DNA of 45,149 nucleotides from the NCBI RefSeq assembly GCF_028714215.1, contig NZ_JAQTMS010000042.1, positions 1 to 45,149 on the forward strand. Direction: 5' to 3'. Shown in pieces: positions 32,855 to 41,841 of the stretch. Under the pieces are notes generated by a model. It was not told where the DNA came from, did no database searches, and was given only the letters and a program-made list of their open reading frames with translations. Source of the DNA: Rhodoferax sp. (GTDB taxonomy: Bacteria; Pseudomonadota; Gammaproteobacteria; Burkholderiales; Burkholderiaceae_C). Position 1 is the first letter of the stretch. The number at the start of each line of letters is the position of its first letter. The position numbers were made by a program, and so were the translations under genes.

Positions 32855-33876
32855 TCGTCGTCGAACCGCATGCTCGTCAGCCGGGCGAGGTGGTCCATGC
32901 CGTCAGAGGACAAGGCGTTCAGGTCGATGTAGCTCTTCGCCACATCGTTCACCACAATAGGCGCTGCTTGAGTGGTCATGAGATATCGCATGGCCATTCC
33001 GGCAAGCTTCCAATCTTCGGTAAGGCGTGCCCAACCAAGAATGACCTGTCCGGCATCCAGTCCAGTGCCCTTGCTGGCTTTGAGGGCGGCAGCGGCAAGC
33101 TTTACTTCCTCGGACTGCTTACCGACGTCTCTGCAGGCGCTCCGCAATGCGTCGCCGCCGAGGAGCTCCATCGCGTAAGTGTCAGCGACCTTTTCGTCCT
33201 CGTCCTTCGCAAAGCCCTGCTCGTCCACAGGGAGTGTGTCGTCGACGAGCACAGCGTTGTTGTCCGCCGCCAGATGACCAGACATGAAGTGACCAGTCTC
33301 GTGGGCTACGAGGTAGGCGAGCCTAGCCGGCGCAATCTCCTTTCGTACGACCAGTACGACGGGACGTGCGCCAACCCGCAAGCACATCGCATCAGGACGA
33401 CGCAGTTGCTTTGGCCAATTGAGGATGTGCACAACTGGTACGCCGTGCTCCCAGAGCCATCGACAAAGACCTTCCAAAGTCACCGCCGGGTACGTCTCGA
33501 GAATGCGGGCACGAAGGTCTGTCGGCGATAGGCGCTCTTGCAAAGCCTCAGTCTTGCAGGCGCCGGCCAGAACATGTGCGAGGCCATGCCCAACTCCTGC
33601 AGCGGCGGCGAGCTGGGTTGAACCTTCGGGATGTATTGTCTTGAACCGCCTAGTTGCTGCCCGGAACTCCGGCTTTGGCGCTGTCGCGTGCAGGCTCTCG
33701 AGTGCCACGTTAAGGCGGCGGGCCAACACAATCTGCAGTTCCAGCAGGCCACCTTCGTCAGCGGCCGCGTCGTCATCCCACCACTCCGGCACGAAATGCC
33801 GTACCTGGGCCGCTGTCAATCCGAGCTCCTTGAAGGAGCCCATGAGAGCTTTGGCTGGGTTCTTGGTGGATGCCAT
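32851..33876 (-). CDS. ImmA/IrrE-family metallopeptidase
   Basis: A 341-aa protein. The C-terminal half has the zinc motif HETGH at residues 192-196 (VAHETGHFMSGH) and a downstream acidic ligand in DEDEKVADTYAMELL near 225-239, the IrrE/ImmA pattern. The N-terminal half may contain a helical or HTH-like domain. No clear ribosome binding site precedes the ATG, so translation may be coupled to the small frame ending 6 bp upstream. ImmA-type peptidases cleave repressors or antitoxins, so this could control the PIN protein or sense phage infection. Confidence 0.8.
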   Translation of the reverse strand: MASTKNPAKALMGSFKELGLTAAQVRHFVPEWWDDDAAADEGGLLELQIVLARRLNVALESLHATAPKPEFRAATRRFKTIHPEGSTQLAAAAGVGHGLAHVLAGACKTEALQERLSPTDLRARILETYPAVTLEGLCRWLWEHGVPVVHILNWPKQLRRPDAMCLRVGARPVVLVVRKEIAPARLAYLVAHETGHFMSGHLAADNNAVLVDDTLPVDEQGFAKDEDEKVADTYAMELLGGDALRSACRDVGKQSEEVKLAAAALKASKGTGLDAGQVILGWARLTEDWKLAGMAMRYLMTTQAAPIVVNDVAKSYIDLNALSSDGMDHLARLTSMRFDDE

Positions 33877-33882
33877 GGGGGT

Positions 33883-34068
33883 TCATCGAGTGCGGCCAAG
33901 CCGATTGACTCCGCGCACTTGGAGCGTGGCTACTGCCTGGTTGAGTTTAGCAAGAGAATGGCCATGCTCACGGCCGTCGTCCCATATATCCAACAGTTCC
34001 TGAATCAACTGTTCCTGAGTCTCAGGATGACCTACCCCGTCGTGAGACCCATGCATGCGAATTTGCAT
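33883..34068 (-). CDS. Possible small protein upstream of the ImmA/PIN operon
   Basis: A 61-aa frame ending 6 bp before the metallopeptidase start; central residues read QEQLIQELLDIWDDGREHGHSL. The close spacing favours a real gene that couples translation. The start codon lies inside a perfect inverted repeat, and AAGG is too far away, so an alternative is that the region is only leader. I do not recognise a family. Confidence 0.3.
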   Translation of the reverse strand: MQIRMHGSHDGVGHPETQEQLIQELLDIWDDGREHGHSLAKLNQAVATLQVRGVNRLGRTR

Positions 34069-34071
34069 GGG
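34048..34071. promoter_or_regulatory. Perfect inverted repeat upstream of the ImmA/PIN operon
   Basis: Arms CCCATGCA at 34048-34055 and TGCATGGG at 34064-34071 with an 8-bp spacer. The layout fits a dimeric repressor operator for the leftward ImmA/PIN operon. Confidence 0.45.
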
Positions 34072-34284
34072 ACAAGGTGCGCCTTGATGAGGCGTATTGG
34101 ACTCTTTAGCGCACGAAGAGCAATAGACTGCAGAACAAGTATCATTCTGGACTGGTAAGACTCACTATGCCCCTGGCCGAGCGGGAAGGCGTGGATTTTC
34201 CCGACTACGCTATGCACATGCATGCCACAATTGTCGTGAGTACACTGAAATAGCATTCCAAGCCGTAATCATCCTCCCCCTTAT

Positions 34285-34905
34285 ATGGACGCCGTCGCCC
34301 ACGACCATCAGCTACGCACCCTTCTGAGGACCTATCTCAGTGAGCGTGTGACGGTCAACGACTTGCTGGTGGAGGAATTCCAATTGGCCTTTGGCGCCGT
34401 TAGAGCGGACCTGGCTCTGGTCAATGGTCACCTTGAGGGCTTCGAAATCAAGGCAGGTAAAGACACTCTTACCCGTTTACCTCACCAAGTGGTGGCATAC
34501 AACAAGGTGTTCGAGTTTTGCTGGGTAGTGACCACCAAGGCTCACCTTGCCGACGCGCGCCATCTGGTGCCGCGCGAGTGGGGACTGTTGGTTGCCCATG
34601 CGAACGACTTAGGCAGCACTCTGAAGTCTGTCAGGACAGCTAAGCGGAATGGCCGACGGGACGGGAATCACTTGGCTCGCCTGCTCTGGCGCGACGAACT
34701 GCTCGCAAAGCTCACAGAGCTCGGTTTAAGCCAGGGCCTGAAGTCCAAACCGAAAATTGCGCTTTTCGCGGCCCTCGCCGCAGCACTGCCGGTCGATGAG
34801 CTCGCCGACTATGTCCGCAATTGCCTCAAAACTCGGGTTGACTGGCGAGCTGGTGCAAAACCACGTGAATGTGGTGACTCGTCGCATCCCGTCGCCATTG
34901 TGTAG
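34285..34905 (+). CDS. sce7726-family PD-(D/E)XK nuclease-like protein
   Basis: A 206-aa protein of the sce7726 type. The nuclease core has Asp42 in RADLAL and the ExK motif Glu54-x-Lys56 in FEIKAGKDTLTRL, followed by QVVAYNKVFEFCWVVTT, a typical strand-helix-strand of restriction-like folds. From recall, sce7726 proteins usually neighbour sce7725, a barrel protein resembling the beta family, and such a protein is encoded convergently here. The two 3' ends overlap by 80 bp. Defence against mobile DNA is the likely role; the substrate is unknown. Confidence 0.75.
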   Translation: MDAVAHDHQLRTLLRTYLSERVTVNDLLVEEFQLAFGAVRADLALVNGHLEGFEIKAGKDTLTRLPHQVVAYNKVFEFCWVVTTKAHLADARHLVPREWGLLVAHANDLGSTLKSVRTAKRNGRRDGNHLARLLWRDELLAKLTELGLSQGLKSKPKIALFAALAAALPVDELADYVRNCLKTRVDWRAGAKPRECGDSSHPVAIV

Positions 34906-35932
34906 CGTTGCCGGGCCCCACTTTCGGGTCGTTCGCCACCTTGTCATAGTTGGCGTCTCCTTGGCTGAAGGTCCGATGCATGTAGATTGGTAGTAAGACC
35001 AAAATCTGGCAAAGGTCCTTGTACTGGTCGAAGCCGTGGTGCCGTACGCTTTTCGCCTTTAAGACATTCCAATCCTTCCAGTGCGTGTAACGCAAGGCAG
35101 CAGACATTACCATCTTGCGCGGGTCCCCGTCGAAGGCATCGACGTGAGACACCCCAAAATCGCCATAGCCTAAAGACACTTCCTTGAGCTCTGCACGCAC
35201 GGCGACTCGTTTGTATAGGTCCCAGTCAGCACGAGAAAGTTGTTTATTACCCTTCTGGACGCCCGCCAGATTGATGGGAAATCCACCTGACAGGAGCACC
35301 ACTTGGCGCCATGCACCCAGTGCCGCTATGGTTTGCAGAACCTGAGCGGTGCTGGCCGCCATGACTTTTGGGTCGCCGGTGATGTGCCCGAGGTCCAGGA
35401 CTGCGTCCACCTGCCCGTGCTTGACACCAAGCGCGGCCATTTTGTTGGCAAACCAAGTCTGGACGTGCGCAGTCGCAGGTACCTCTCCATCCTGCTCAAC
35501 GCGAAAGCGTAGCAGCCATCGGGTGTGCTTGTTTTTTTTAGCCACTTTGATGAGGGCGGCTTGTTCCGAAGCGCTCGCTCGAGTGCTGAGGACCGGGACC
35601 GCCTTGACTCCTGCCGCCCACATATTGTCAAACAGGTATTCCCAAGGGGTCCCCGGATTCGAAGAAAGAGCATCTTTCTCATCAATGACCTGGTCAACCG
35701 CAAGCACGTGGGTTGTCCCCCAGTTTTTCACTGTGGCTGTGACAATGTCGTCGATGTGCTTGTCCCATGATTTGGTGTATTTCTCCTTGCCCCAGTCGTA
35801 CGTTCTGTCCGGGACTTCAGCGACAGGTTGAACTCGGGACTTCTGAGATGCTGTAAGTGGTTTGACGGCGAAGTGCTCGCCCTGCTTCCATTTCAGGGCC
35901 GGCATGTACAGCGGGTAATTGTCTTGAGCCAC
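34826..35932 (-). CDS. Beta-family protein (T4 beta-like)
   Basis: A 368-aa protein of the beta protein family (Pfam Beta_protein), beginning DNYPLYMPALKWKQGE, which matches the family's N-terminal Y-P-LKWKQGE pattern. The start is GTG at 35932 with GAGGAGG five bases upstream. Predicted alpha/beta barrel segments include VDAVLDLGHITGD, VVLLSGGFP and VSLGYGDFGV. It overlaps the sce7726-type nuclease gene tail-to-tail by 80 bp and both frames look real in the overlap. The function of the family is unknown; partnership with the nuclease is inference. Confidence 0.75.
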   Translation of the reverse strand: MAQDNYPLYMPALKWKQGEHFAVKPLTASQKSRVQPVAEVPDRTYDWGKEKYTKSWDKHIDDIVTATVKNWGTTHVLAVDQVIDEKDALSSNPGTPWEYLFDNMWAAGVKAVPVLSTRASASEQAALIKVAKKNKHTRWLLRFRVEQDGEVPATAHVQTWFANKMAALGVKHGQVDAVLDLGHITGDPKVMAASTAQVLQTIAALGAWRQVVLLSGGFPINLAGVQKGNKQLSRADWDLYKRVAVRAELKEVSLGYGDFGVSHVDAFDGDPRKMVMSAALRYTHWKDWNVLKAKSVRHHGFDQYKDLCQILVLLPIYMHRTFSQGDANYDKVANDPKVGPGNATQWRRDATSHHIHVVLHQLASQPEF

Positions 35933-36387
35933 GCTTTCCTCCTCTGAGCAGCCTAAGATGGCCACTTACTTATTTTGTTAGACGCCCTTTACAGAATACA
36001 CGAAAAGGGGCTGTCGCTCAATGAATCAGTAAAGCATTTGCGCGACGCCACCGTGTCCCTGCTTCTTTGGTTTACCTCAACTGCCCTATAAGGATGTTTG
36101 GAACTGCTTTGCAGCGCCGCAAGAATTGCTGCTTAATCGGATGTGTTTGACAACATTGAAATATTCTGCAATCGGAGTCATCGCCACACTCACCTCGGCG
36201 GCATCAGCCCTAAGGCATTTGAACGTGCCTCAGTTTGTGGCCGGGATTTGTCATCCGTTCCGTGAGAAGTCAATCCGCCAGTCTCATTCGTTGGAAAGTG
36301 ACAAAACCTGAGGAGGGTATGCGGCGCAGGGCTATTGCAACAGCGCCTGAACATGCGACTGTACAAGCCCACCCACCGCCCGTCAGG
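35933..36387. other. Intergenic region, 455 bp
   Basis: No supported gene between the beta-family gene and the HEPN-like gene; both read leftward, so this carries the beta-family gene's promoter and the HEPN gene's end. Open frames here lack ribosome binding sites. Confidence 0.45.
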
Positions 36388-36897
36388 CTACATCAGGTTC
36401 ACTGGGAAAGTGGCCAGAACGGCAGGAAGGCGGCTCTCGACCCTAGCTCGTAAGTCAGCATCTGCCTTGCAGTCTTCGGCAAAGGCACCTACCGCGCGCA
36501 CGACATCGTTGATAAACGACACTGTCCCAATGATGACTAGGTGCTCATCCTGAGCCTGGTCGTATGCATGTTTGCCGCCGTCGTGGTAGCCAAACTTTTT
36601 CGCTTCTGGATACTTTTGGTGGTAATCCGCCTCTGACCCGAACGCGTGCAGCAACGCGCATCGGGCGCCATACACATCCAAGCCACGGTATTGATACGGT
36701 TGCTCCGGGTGCCCTCTTAGGTACTTGTCGACCCAGGCGATGAATTCCGTGCGGCCCTGTTTGTCGTGCCCTGTCGGCAGAGCTAGGAAAGCCATGGTGT
36801 CGATGCAGACGTAGGCCATGACAACTGCGGCCGTGGTTGCCCCTGCCTTTTCGCAGCATTTGATTTCGGCGATGAGGCCGGACACGCCACCCCACAT
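36388..36897 (-). CDS. HEPN-like putative ribonuclease
   Basis: A 169-aa, mostly helical protein. The ATG at 36897 is supported by AGGGAG seven bases upstream. YGARCALLHAF at residues 76-86 holds the R-x4-H motif (Arg79, His84) diagnostic of catalytic HEPN domains. HEPN nucleases cleave RNA in toxin-antitoxin and abortive-infection systems. It is divergent from the CHAT-like protease gene 303 bp away; a shared control region could link them. No clear antitoxin gene lies beside it, so the CHAT protein may regulate or process it. The family call is based on the motif and helical context only. Confidence 0.6.
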   Translation of the reverse strand: MWGGVSGLIAEIKCCEKAGATTAAVVMAYVCIDTMAFLALPTGHDKQGRTEFIAWVDKYLRGHPEQPYQYRGLDVYGARCALLHAFGSEADYHQKYPEAKKFGYHDGGKHAYDQAQDEHLVIIGTVSFINDVVRAVGAFAEDCKADADLRARVESRLPAVLATFPVNLM

Positions 36898-37200
36898 GGT
36901 TCGACTCCCTGGGAGATAGGCCGATATGTAGGCCCATCGACAGACTGTAGGCGAACTAGACCGTTCCGACAACTTCGCGCACTAATTTCGTACCTCCCGA
37001 TACCGGTCGTTGATGACTTACTGCAACTGGTCGGTCGAATCCCGCCACATCTTTATCGACGCCAGCGGTCCCAACGCGGTCCCATTCGTCTTTCGGTCGT
37101 TCACCCGGGTGCAAGTACGTTGCGAACCTCCCTCTCCCACTCGACGGGCTGCGGCGAAGACGGCGACAATCGACCGCATTAGTCTCTCGCGCCCCTCTGA
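36898..37200. other. Divergent intergenic region, 303 bp
   Basis: The region between the divergent HEPN-like and CHAT-like genes. An 85-codon leftward frame (36956-37213) overlaps the CHAT start and has no ribosome binding site. Promoters for both genes must lie here, but no strong element is obvious. Confidence 0.4.
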
Positions 37201-39015
37201 ATGCTTCGCACACCGTCCTTCGAGCCCTCCGTTCTGGTCACAGACGATGTTCTCTTGGCGGCGCAGATTTCGGCCCTGTTCACTCGCCCGGGTAGCTACT
37301 TCCCTGTGATGGATGGCCCGCGGATGTTCCGGCCAGACGCCAATAACGAAGCTCTACGCCGTCGAAATGCCATGGTCATGGCCGGTGCCCGGCACGTGTT
37401 GCTGGGAGGGCTGATTCCTCAAGCGACCTCGGCGATGCGGCCAGGCTGGAAGAACTGTTCCGTATCGGACGAGTATGAGGACCACGTACAAGCCCTGCGT
37501 GGCGTTGTGAGGCGACCGTCTGGAACGTTGCGGTGGGGGCGCGCCAACCTTGGCGTCGGACTCTACAGGGCCCGTCTCGAACGCAAAGAGCTGCTTTTTG
37601 ACCTTGCTTCATCGCCCGAGTTAGTCCTGATAGAGAGGGGAACCCATCTACTCGTCGCGTGCGAGTGCGGCGACGACCTCGGGGAAGTCCTAGCTAGCAA
37701 CCTAGCTTTCGCTTGCGACGCCTCATTCGCGGTGTTTCCCGAATTGTCCGAGGATGACCGCGATTGTTGGCTCGAGGAGCTCTACGCCCTTGGAGAGGGT
37801 GGCGACCTGACCGGCCGATTTAGCTCCTTGGCCCAGCGAGCGCGTGTCCACCTTGGCCCACTAAACTTTCCACGTTTCAAGACAGTCCTCTTCGTGACGG
37901 CGGGTTTTCCTTGGGGCATCGCCACGCCGGAGGTCGCGACCACACACGTATATCGCTACCCCGACTTTGGACGAGCCATTGTTGAGGGATTGTGGGCGTC
38001 GCAGTCGGCTGCCCACAGCGCCAAGACCGCGTTGCTCATCGACCCTCACACGGTACAGGGGTCCGAGATTCCATCCATCAACCAGGCGTTGCTAAAAAAT
38101 GGTTCGCTGACCCGGGTCGTGAGCGGGCCGGCCGCAACCAGCACCAGGGTCCAGTTCCTACTGGACCTGCTCCCCCACGACATCATTGTGCTGTCCAGTC
38201 ATGCAGGCGACGCGCCTGGGACGCGCATCACCTACGAGTACGTCGACGCAGACCAACGACGGCGGAGCCTCACTGTTGACCGGGCGCTTGGCATCGGGTA
38301 CGACCGGTTTGACGACAAATTCATGGTTACCGAATACCACCGCTTTCACTCGCTGGATGGTGTCCACTGGAGTGACAAAGTTGGTAAAGCAGGCTTGCCG
38401 GTGGGTTCAGCCCTCACCAGCTGGGGCGCCATCGGTGGGCCTATGGACCGCACAGACCACATCGTCAAGCAGGAGCCGATTTCTCGAGTCGTCGGCTCGA
38501 TGGCCATCCAACTTCACGATGGAGTATGGCTCTTTGCCTCGCACGGATTTGCCCCTGGCGCTGCACCGCTCATCATTAACAACTCGTGCTGGTCTTGGCA
38601 CGAACTCAGCCAGCGCACAACGTTCGCGGGCGCGCGCGGCTATGTCGGTAGCCTCTTCCCCATCACTGACGCAGAGGCGCAAGAGGTCGGTCAGGCGCTG
38701 TTCGGCAAGTACCTCGGACAGGAGCTACCGAGGGCTCTGTGGTCGACCCAACGCGACATCTATGGTGCTTCGGGACGACGTCCTTACGTGATGGTTGGGC
38801 TGCCCTTCGTCGCTATACGCCCAAACACGGAAGATGCGATGGGGTTCATGGAAAAGGCCTACCTAGACGGACTCGCGCATTGGTCGACCCAGGCGACGAA
38901 CTCTCCGTATGAAGAGATTCGGCGGAATGCACAGCGCTTCTCGAACTTCCTGCTCGAAGACCTGCAGGCGTTCCGGCAGGGCGTGGAAAAATTCGGTCGC
39001 CGCCTCCACCACTAG
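37201..39015 (+). CDS. CHAT-domain (caspase-like) putative protease
   Basis: A 604-aa protein. The C-terminal half has the CHAT layout: a strand ending in His334 (DIIVLSSHAGD), the nucleophile Cys463 (LIINNSCWSW), then GARGYVGSLFPITDAEA, and a closing RRPYVMVGLPF, matching the family's GA-SLWP-D segment and hP-yW-aF end. Between them, FASHG gives His448, a second candidate catalytic His; 334 and 463 are further apart than usual, so an insertion is present. The N-terminal 300 residues are an uncharacterised alpha/beta region. An in-frame TGA directly precedes the ATG and no ribosome binding site is visible. Such proteases are triggered executioners in phage defence. Confidence 0.65.
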   Translation: MLRTPSFEPSVLVTDDVLLAAQISALFTRPGSYFPVMDGPRMFRPDANNEALRRRNAMVMAGARHVLLGGLIPQATSAMRPGWKNCSVSDEYEDHVQALRGVVRRPSGTLRWGRANLGVGLYRARLERKELLFDLASSPELVLIERGTHLLVACECGDDLGEVLASNLAFACDASFAVFPELSEDDRDCWLEELYALGEGGDLTGRFSSLAQRARVHLGPLNFPRFKTVLFVTAGFPWGIATPEVATTHVYRYPDFGRAIVEGLWASQSAAHSAKTALLIDPHTVQGSEIPSINQALLKNGSLTRVVSGPAATSTRVQFLLDLLPHDIIVLSSHAGDAPGTRITYEYVDADQRRRSLTVDRALGIGYDRFDDKFMVTEYHRFHSLDGVHWSDKVGKAGLPVGSALTSWGAIGGPMDRTDHIVKQEPISRVVGSMAIQLHDGVWLFASHGFAPGAAPLIINNSCWSWHELSQRTTFAGARGYVGSLFPITDAEAQEVGQALFGKYLGQELPRALWSTQRDIYGASGRRPYVMVGLPFVAIRPNTEDAMGFMEKAYLDGLAHWSTQATNSPYEEIRRNAQRFSNFLLEDLQAFRQGVEKFGRRLHH

Positions 39016-39440
39016 CGCTACCCGGATGCATGTCTCACGCAGTTGCCTCTCGTGCCATCGAGAGTTCGAGCGCATTGCGCGGCGCTGAATGACTGCCGTC
39101 GACCACACATTGCGAATGTCCGCTGTTGGTGTGCGCAGTGAAAGGCGGCGCTTTCCTGTGGGTGAGAGTCCCACCTGGCCACGGCTCCATCCAGGCGCGC
39201 GGTGTACCGAGCAAGTCCACAATGGAATGCCAAGCAGAAGGCGAACGAAATCAGCTAAAGAAGCACGGCGAGAACTGAAAAAGCCCCGATAGGCGGGGCT
39301 TCGAGGGGTGTGGCTGGTTAGACCTAGGTGAGCGCAAAGTTGGCGTTCAAGTAGTGCGTGCGGTGCCAGTTCAGCTAATACAACAAGAGCGCTCTTCACT
39401 TCATCGACTTATCGACCGACGCTGAGCTTCTACGTCGAAA
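39016..39440. other. Intergenic region with terminator hairpin and possible intron fragment
   Basis: About 425 bp between the CHAT-like gene and the truncated AbiEii gene. From 39129 it begins GTGTGCGC and soon has a hairpin GTGGG/CCCAC at 39158-39174 with a GAGAGTCCC-like element, reminiscent of the 5' end of group II introns. No reverse transcriptase or domain V is visible, so at most a fragment remains. Confidence 0.3.
39281..39301 (-). terminator. Intrinsic terminator, leftward
   Basis: Arms AAGCCCCG at 39281-39288 and CGGGGCTT at 39294-39301 with a 5-nt loop. On the minus strand the hairpin is followed by five U; on the plus strand there is no U tract. It would stop leftward transcription, although no leftward gene now lies to its right, so it may be a relic. 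Confidence 0.5.
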
Positions 39441-39926
39441 ATGTCGGCTATGCGGCGAGCAATTCCGCGCCCTGGATGTCGCCTGAAAATTGAAGTCAAC
39501 CTCAATGAGAAAGGAACGTGTTACCCGCTGACGTCCGTCGATATCGATGTGCCTTCCCCGAGTGGCCCGGTCAAGGTTCCAGTGGTGTCGTATGACCTGG
39601 ACGAAATGCTTGGGACCAAATTACGGGCTCTCGTACAGCGAGACAAAGGTCGGGACCTGTTCGACCTCTGGTACGCCTGGACGTGCAGTCAGCAGCCGGG
39701 GGCCTCGGCAAACGTTGACCCTGCTCGGGTAGCCAATGCATTTCGGTTCTATCTGCAGCAGGAAAGCAGTCCATTCAAAAAAGCGCACCTGGAAGTCGAG
39801 CTTGCGCGCAGGATGAAGTCTCGGAAATTTTTGCGTGACATGGACGGCTTTCTCCCCGTGGGCGTCGCATACGACCCGAAAAAAGCATACGACGAGTTCC
39901 ACGCCGTGTTCATGCCTCACCTTTAA
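39441..39926 (+). pseudogene. 5'-truncated AbiEii-family nucleotidyltransferase toxin
   Basis: The 161-aa frame matches only the C-terminal part of AbiEii toxins: LKIEVNLNE, the SYDLDEMLGTKLRALVQRDKGRD-type motif and DLFDLWYAW. The N-terminal nucleotidyltransferase core with its GG-S and D-x-D residues is missing in every frame upstream, and no AbiEi antitoxin gene is present. The first 15 or so codons are not family-like. It is probably a remnant left by a recombination that also brought in the sequence at 39.0-39.4 kb. Confidence 0.65.
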
Positions 39927-40071
39927 GAAGGCCAGCGTTGCGACACCGAGACCACTCGACAGGCTATATTCGGCCAGTTGCTGTCATTTGCCATGTGGCG
40001 CCGAACGTCAGGTCAGGATGACCTCGTAAATCGCACCATCCACGAAAACATGGTCTTAAGCGAGAAAACCC

Positions 40072-41841
40072 TTGATAAGTATCAGGCTTATAGAAATTGA
40101 AAACTACCGTGCTATCAAGAAGCTTGTTTGGCGTCCAAACTCAGGCCTAAACTGTCTTATTGGACCGGGGGACAGCGGGAAGTCCAGTATTCTCGATGCA
40201 ATTGAGCTTTGCTTGGGTAGCGCGGCCCGCAGAACCATCGCAGTTTCCGACTCCGATTTTCATGGACTGAATACGGACGAGCCGATTTCAATATCGCTAA
40301 CGCTCGGCGGCCTCGATGATTCTCTACTCGACCTCGACGAGTATGCGCTTTATCTGCGTGCTTTCGATTCGAAGACAGGTGCTCTAAAGGATGAGCCGCA
40401 GAAGGGTCTGGAGACCGTTATCACCTTGAATGTATCGGTCGATTCCTATCGCGACCCAGTATGGGGATTGACCTCGATACGTGCCACGGCCAAGAACCAG
40501 CAGAAGAAACTTTCTCAGAAAGAGCGCGCGCGGCTTTTTTCGTCACGACTCGGTGTATCGAACGTCGCGCAGAACTTGACCTGGGGCAAAGGCTCGGTGC
40601 TCACGCGACTAACTGAGGAACAACTCGACGTCGACTCGGTGTTGATTGATATCGCGCGCGGTGCAAAGTTTGCATTTGGCGAGAACGCGAACGACCAACT
40701 CATGGAAGCGCTTGCCATCGTGGAAAGGACTGCAGGTAGCTTGGGCGTGCCGACGGGCGGCTCCGTCAAGGCCTCACTGGACACACAGGGGTTCTGGCTG
40801 AAGGAGGGCGCCGTAGCGTTGCACGGTAGTGATGGCGTGCCGTTGCGATGCCTGGGGACAGGCTCGGCCAGGCTTCTGGTTGCCGGTCTGCAGCGCGACG
40901 CCACCCAGGCTGCGGCCGTCGTATTGGTCGATGAGGTCGAGTTCGGTCTGGAGCCGCATCGACTCACGCGGCTGCTGAACGCCCTCGGCTCAAAGCTTGA
41001 GGAGCCTACAGCGCAGGTGTTCATTACGACGCACTCACCAGTAACGTTGCAGCAGCTCAAAGCCGAGCACCTGCACATCGTCCGCAAGGGCAGGGATGGG
41101 CACGCCGTCAATGCGGCCGGTAAGGGTGACGACGTTCAGGGCACGCTTCGGAAGTCGCCGAGTTCGTTTTTGGCCAAGAAGGTCATCGTGTGCGAGGGTG
41201 CCAGCGAACAAGGGCTCTTGCGCGGCGTGGACGATTGGAACGAGGCAAGAGGACACGACTCTCTGCTTGCACGAGGGGTCTCGCTTCTTGACGCAGGCGG
41301 CGGCTCGCCGAAGGGTTGCATCGAGAAAGCCGTGCTGTTTGCCAAGCTGGGCTACGAGGTGGCCGCTTTTATCGACAACGATGTGGAGGTCGATTCGAAA
41401 GTGTGTGACCGACTCACCGAAGCGGGTGGGCGCCTATTCACTTGGGAAGACGGGTTTGCTTTGGAGGACGCGCTGTTCGTCCATCTGCCTGATGAAAGCG
41501 TCGACAAGCTGCTCGAGTTCGCGTTGGAGAACGTGGGCCGCGGCTCGGTGGATGAGAAGGTTAAAGAGCAGTTCGGGTCGGAGGTCAGCGTCTCAAGCAT
41601 TCTCGAGGGCGCGGAACTTGCCGGGTACACGAATACCGAACGCAAAAAGCTAGGTCTGGCCTCAAGAACGAAGAAGAAGAGCAAGAGCGGCGAGGCCGAG
41701 AAGAAGTCCGGCTGGTTTAAAAGCATCGACCGGATGGAGCGGGTCGGTCGCGAACTTGTGGGGCCGGCCATGTCCCCGGATAAGACGCCTCTGACGCAGG
41801 TTGTATTCGACATCTTCAGGTGGACGAAAGTTGGCCACTGA
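40072..41841 (+). CDS. gajA: Gabija defence protein GajA (OLD-family ATPase-nuclease)
   Basis: A 589-aa OLD-family protein. The ABC-type ATPase half has Walker A GPGDSGKSS at 31-39, Walker B VVLVDEVEFGLEPH and the switch TTHSP. The C-terminal TOPRIM nuclease has the Glu in VIVCEGASE and the metal-binding DND in FIDNDVEVD. The start appears to be TTG at 40072, since the family's N-terminus aligns there and no ATG is in place. With the following helicase gene it forms the two-gene Gabija system, in which GajA is a DNA endonuclease inhibited by nucleotides and activated during phage infection. Confidence 0.9.
   Translation: MISIRLIEIENYRAIKKLVWRPNSGLNCLIGPGDSGKSSILDAIELCLGSAARRTIAVSDSDFHGLNTDEPISISLTLGGLDDSLLDLDEYALYLRAFDSKTGALKDEPQKGLETVITLNVSVDSYRDPVWGLTSIRATAKNQQKKLSQKERARLFSSRLGVSNVAQNLTWGKGSVLTRLTEEQLDVDSVLIDIARGAKFAFGENANDQLMEALAIVERTAGSLGVPTGGSVKASLDTQGFWLKEGAVALHGSDGVPLRCLGTGSARLLVAGLQRDATQAAAVVLVDEVEFGLEPHRLTRLLNALGSKLEEPTAQVFITTHSPVTLQQLKAEHLHIVRKGRDGHAVNAAGKGDDVQGTLRKSPSSFLAKKVIVCEGASEQGLLRGVDDWNEARGHDSLLARGVSLLDAGGGSPKGCIEKAVLFAKLGYEVAAFIDNDVEVDSKVCDRLTEAGGRLFTWEDGFALEDALFVHLPDESVDKLLEFALENVGRGSVDEKVKEQFGSEVSVSSILEGAELAGYTNTERKKLGLASRTKKKSKSGEAEKKSGWFKSIDRMERVGRELVGPAMSPDKTPLTQVVFDIFRWTKVGH

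Noticed and set aside
36956..37213. An 85-codon leftward frame between the HEPN-like and CHAT-like genes
   Set aside because: It overlaps the CHAT-like start and has no ribosome binding site or recognised motif.
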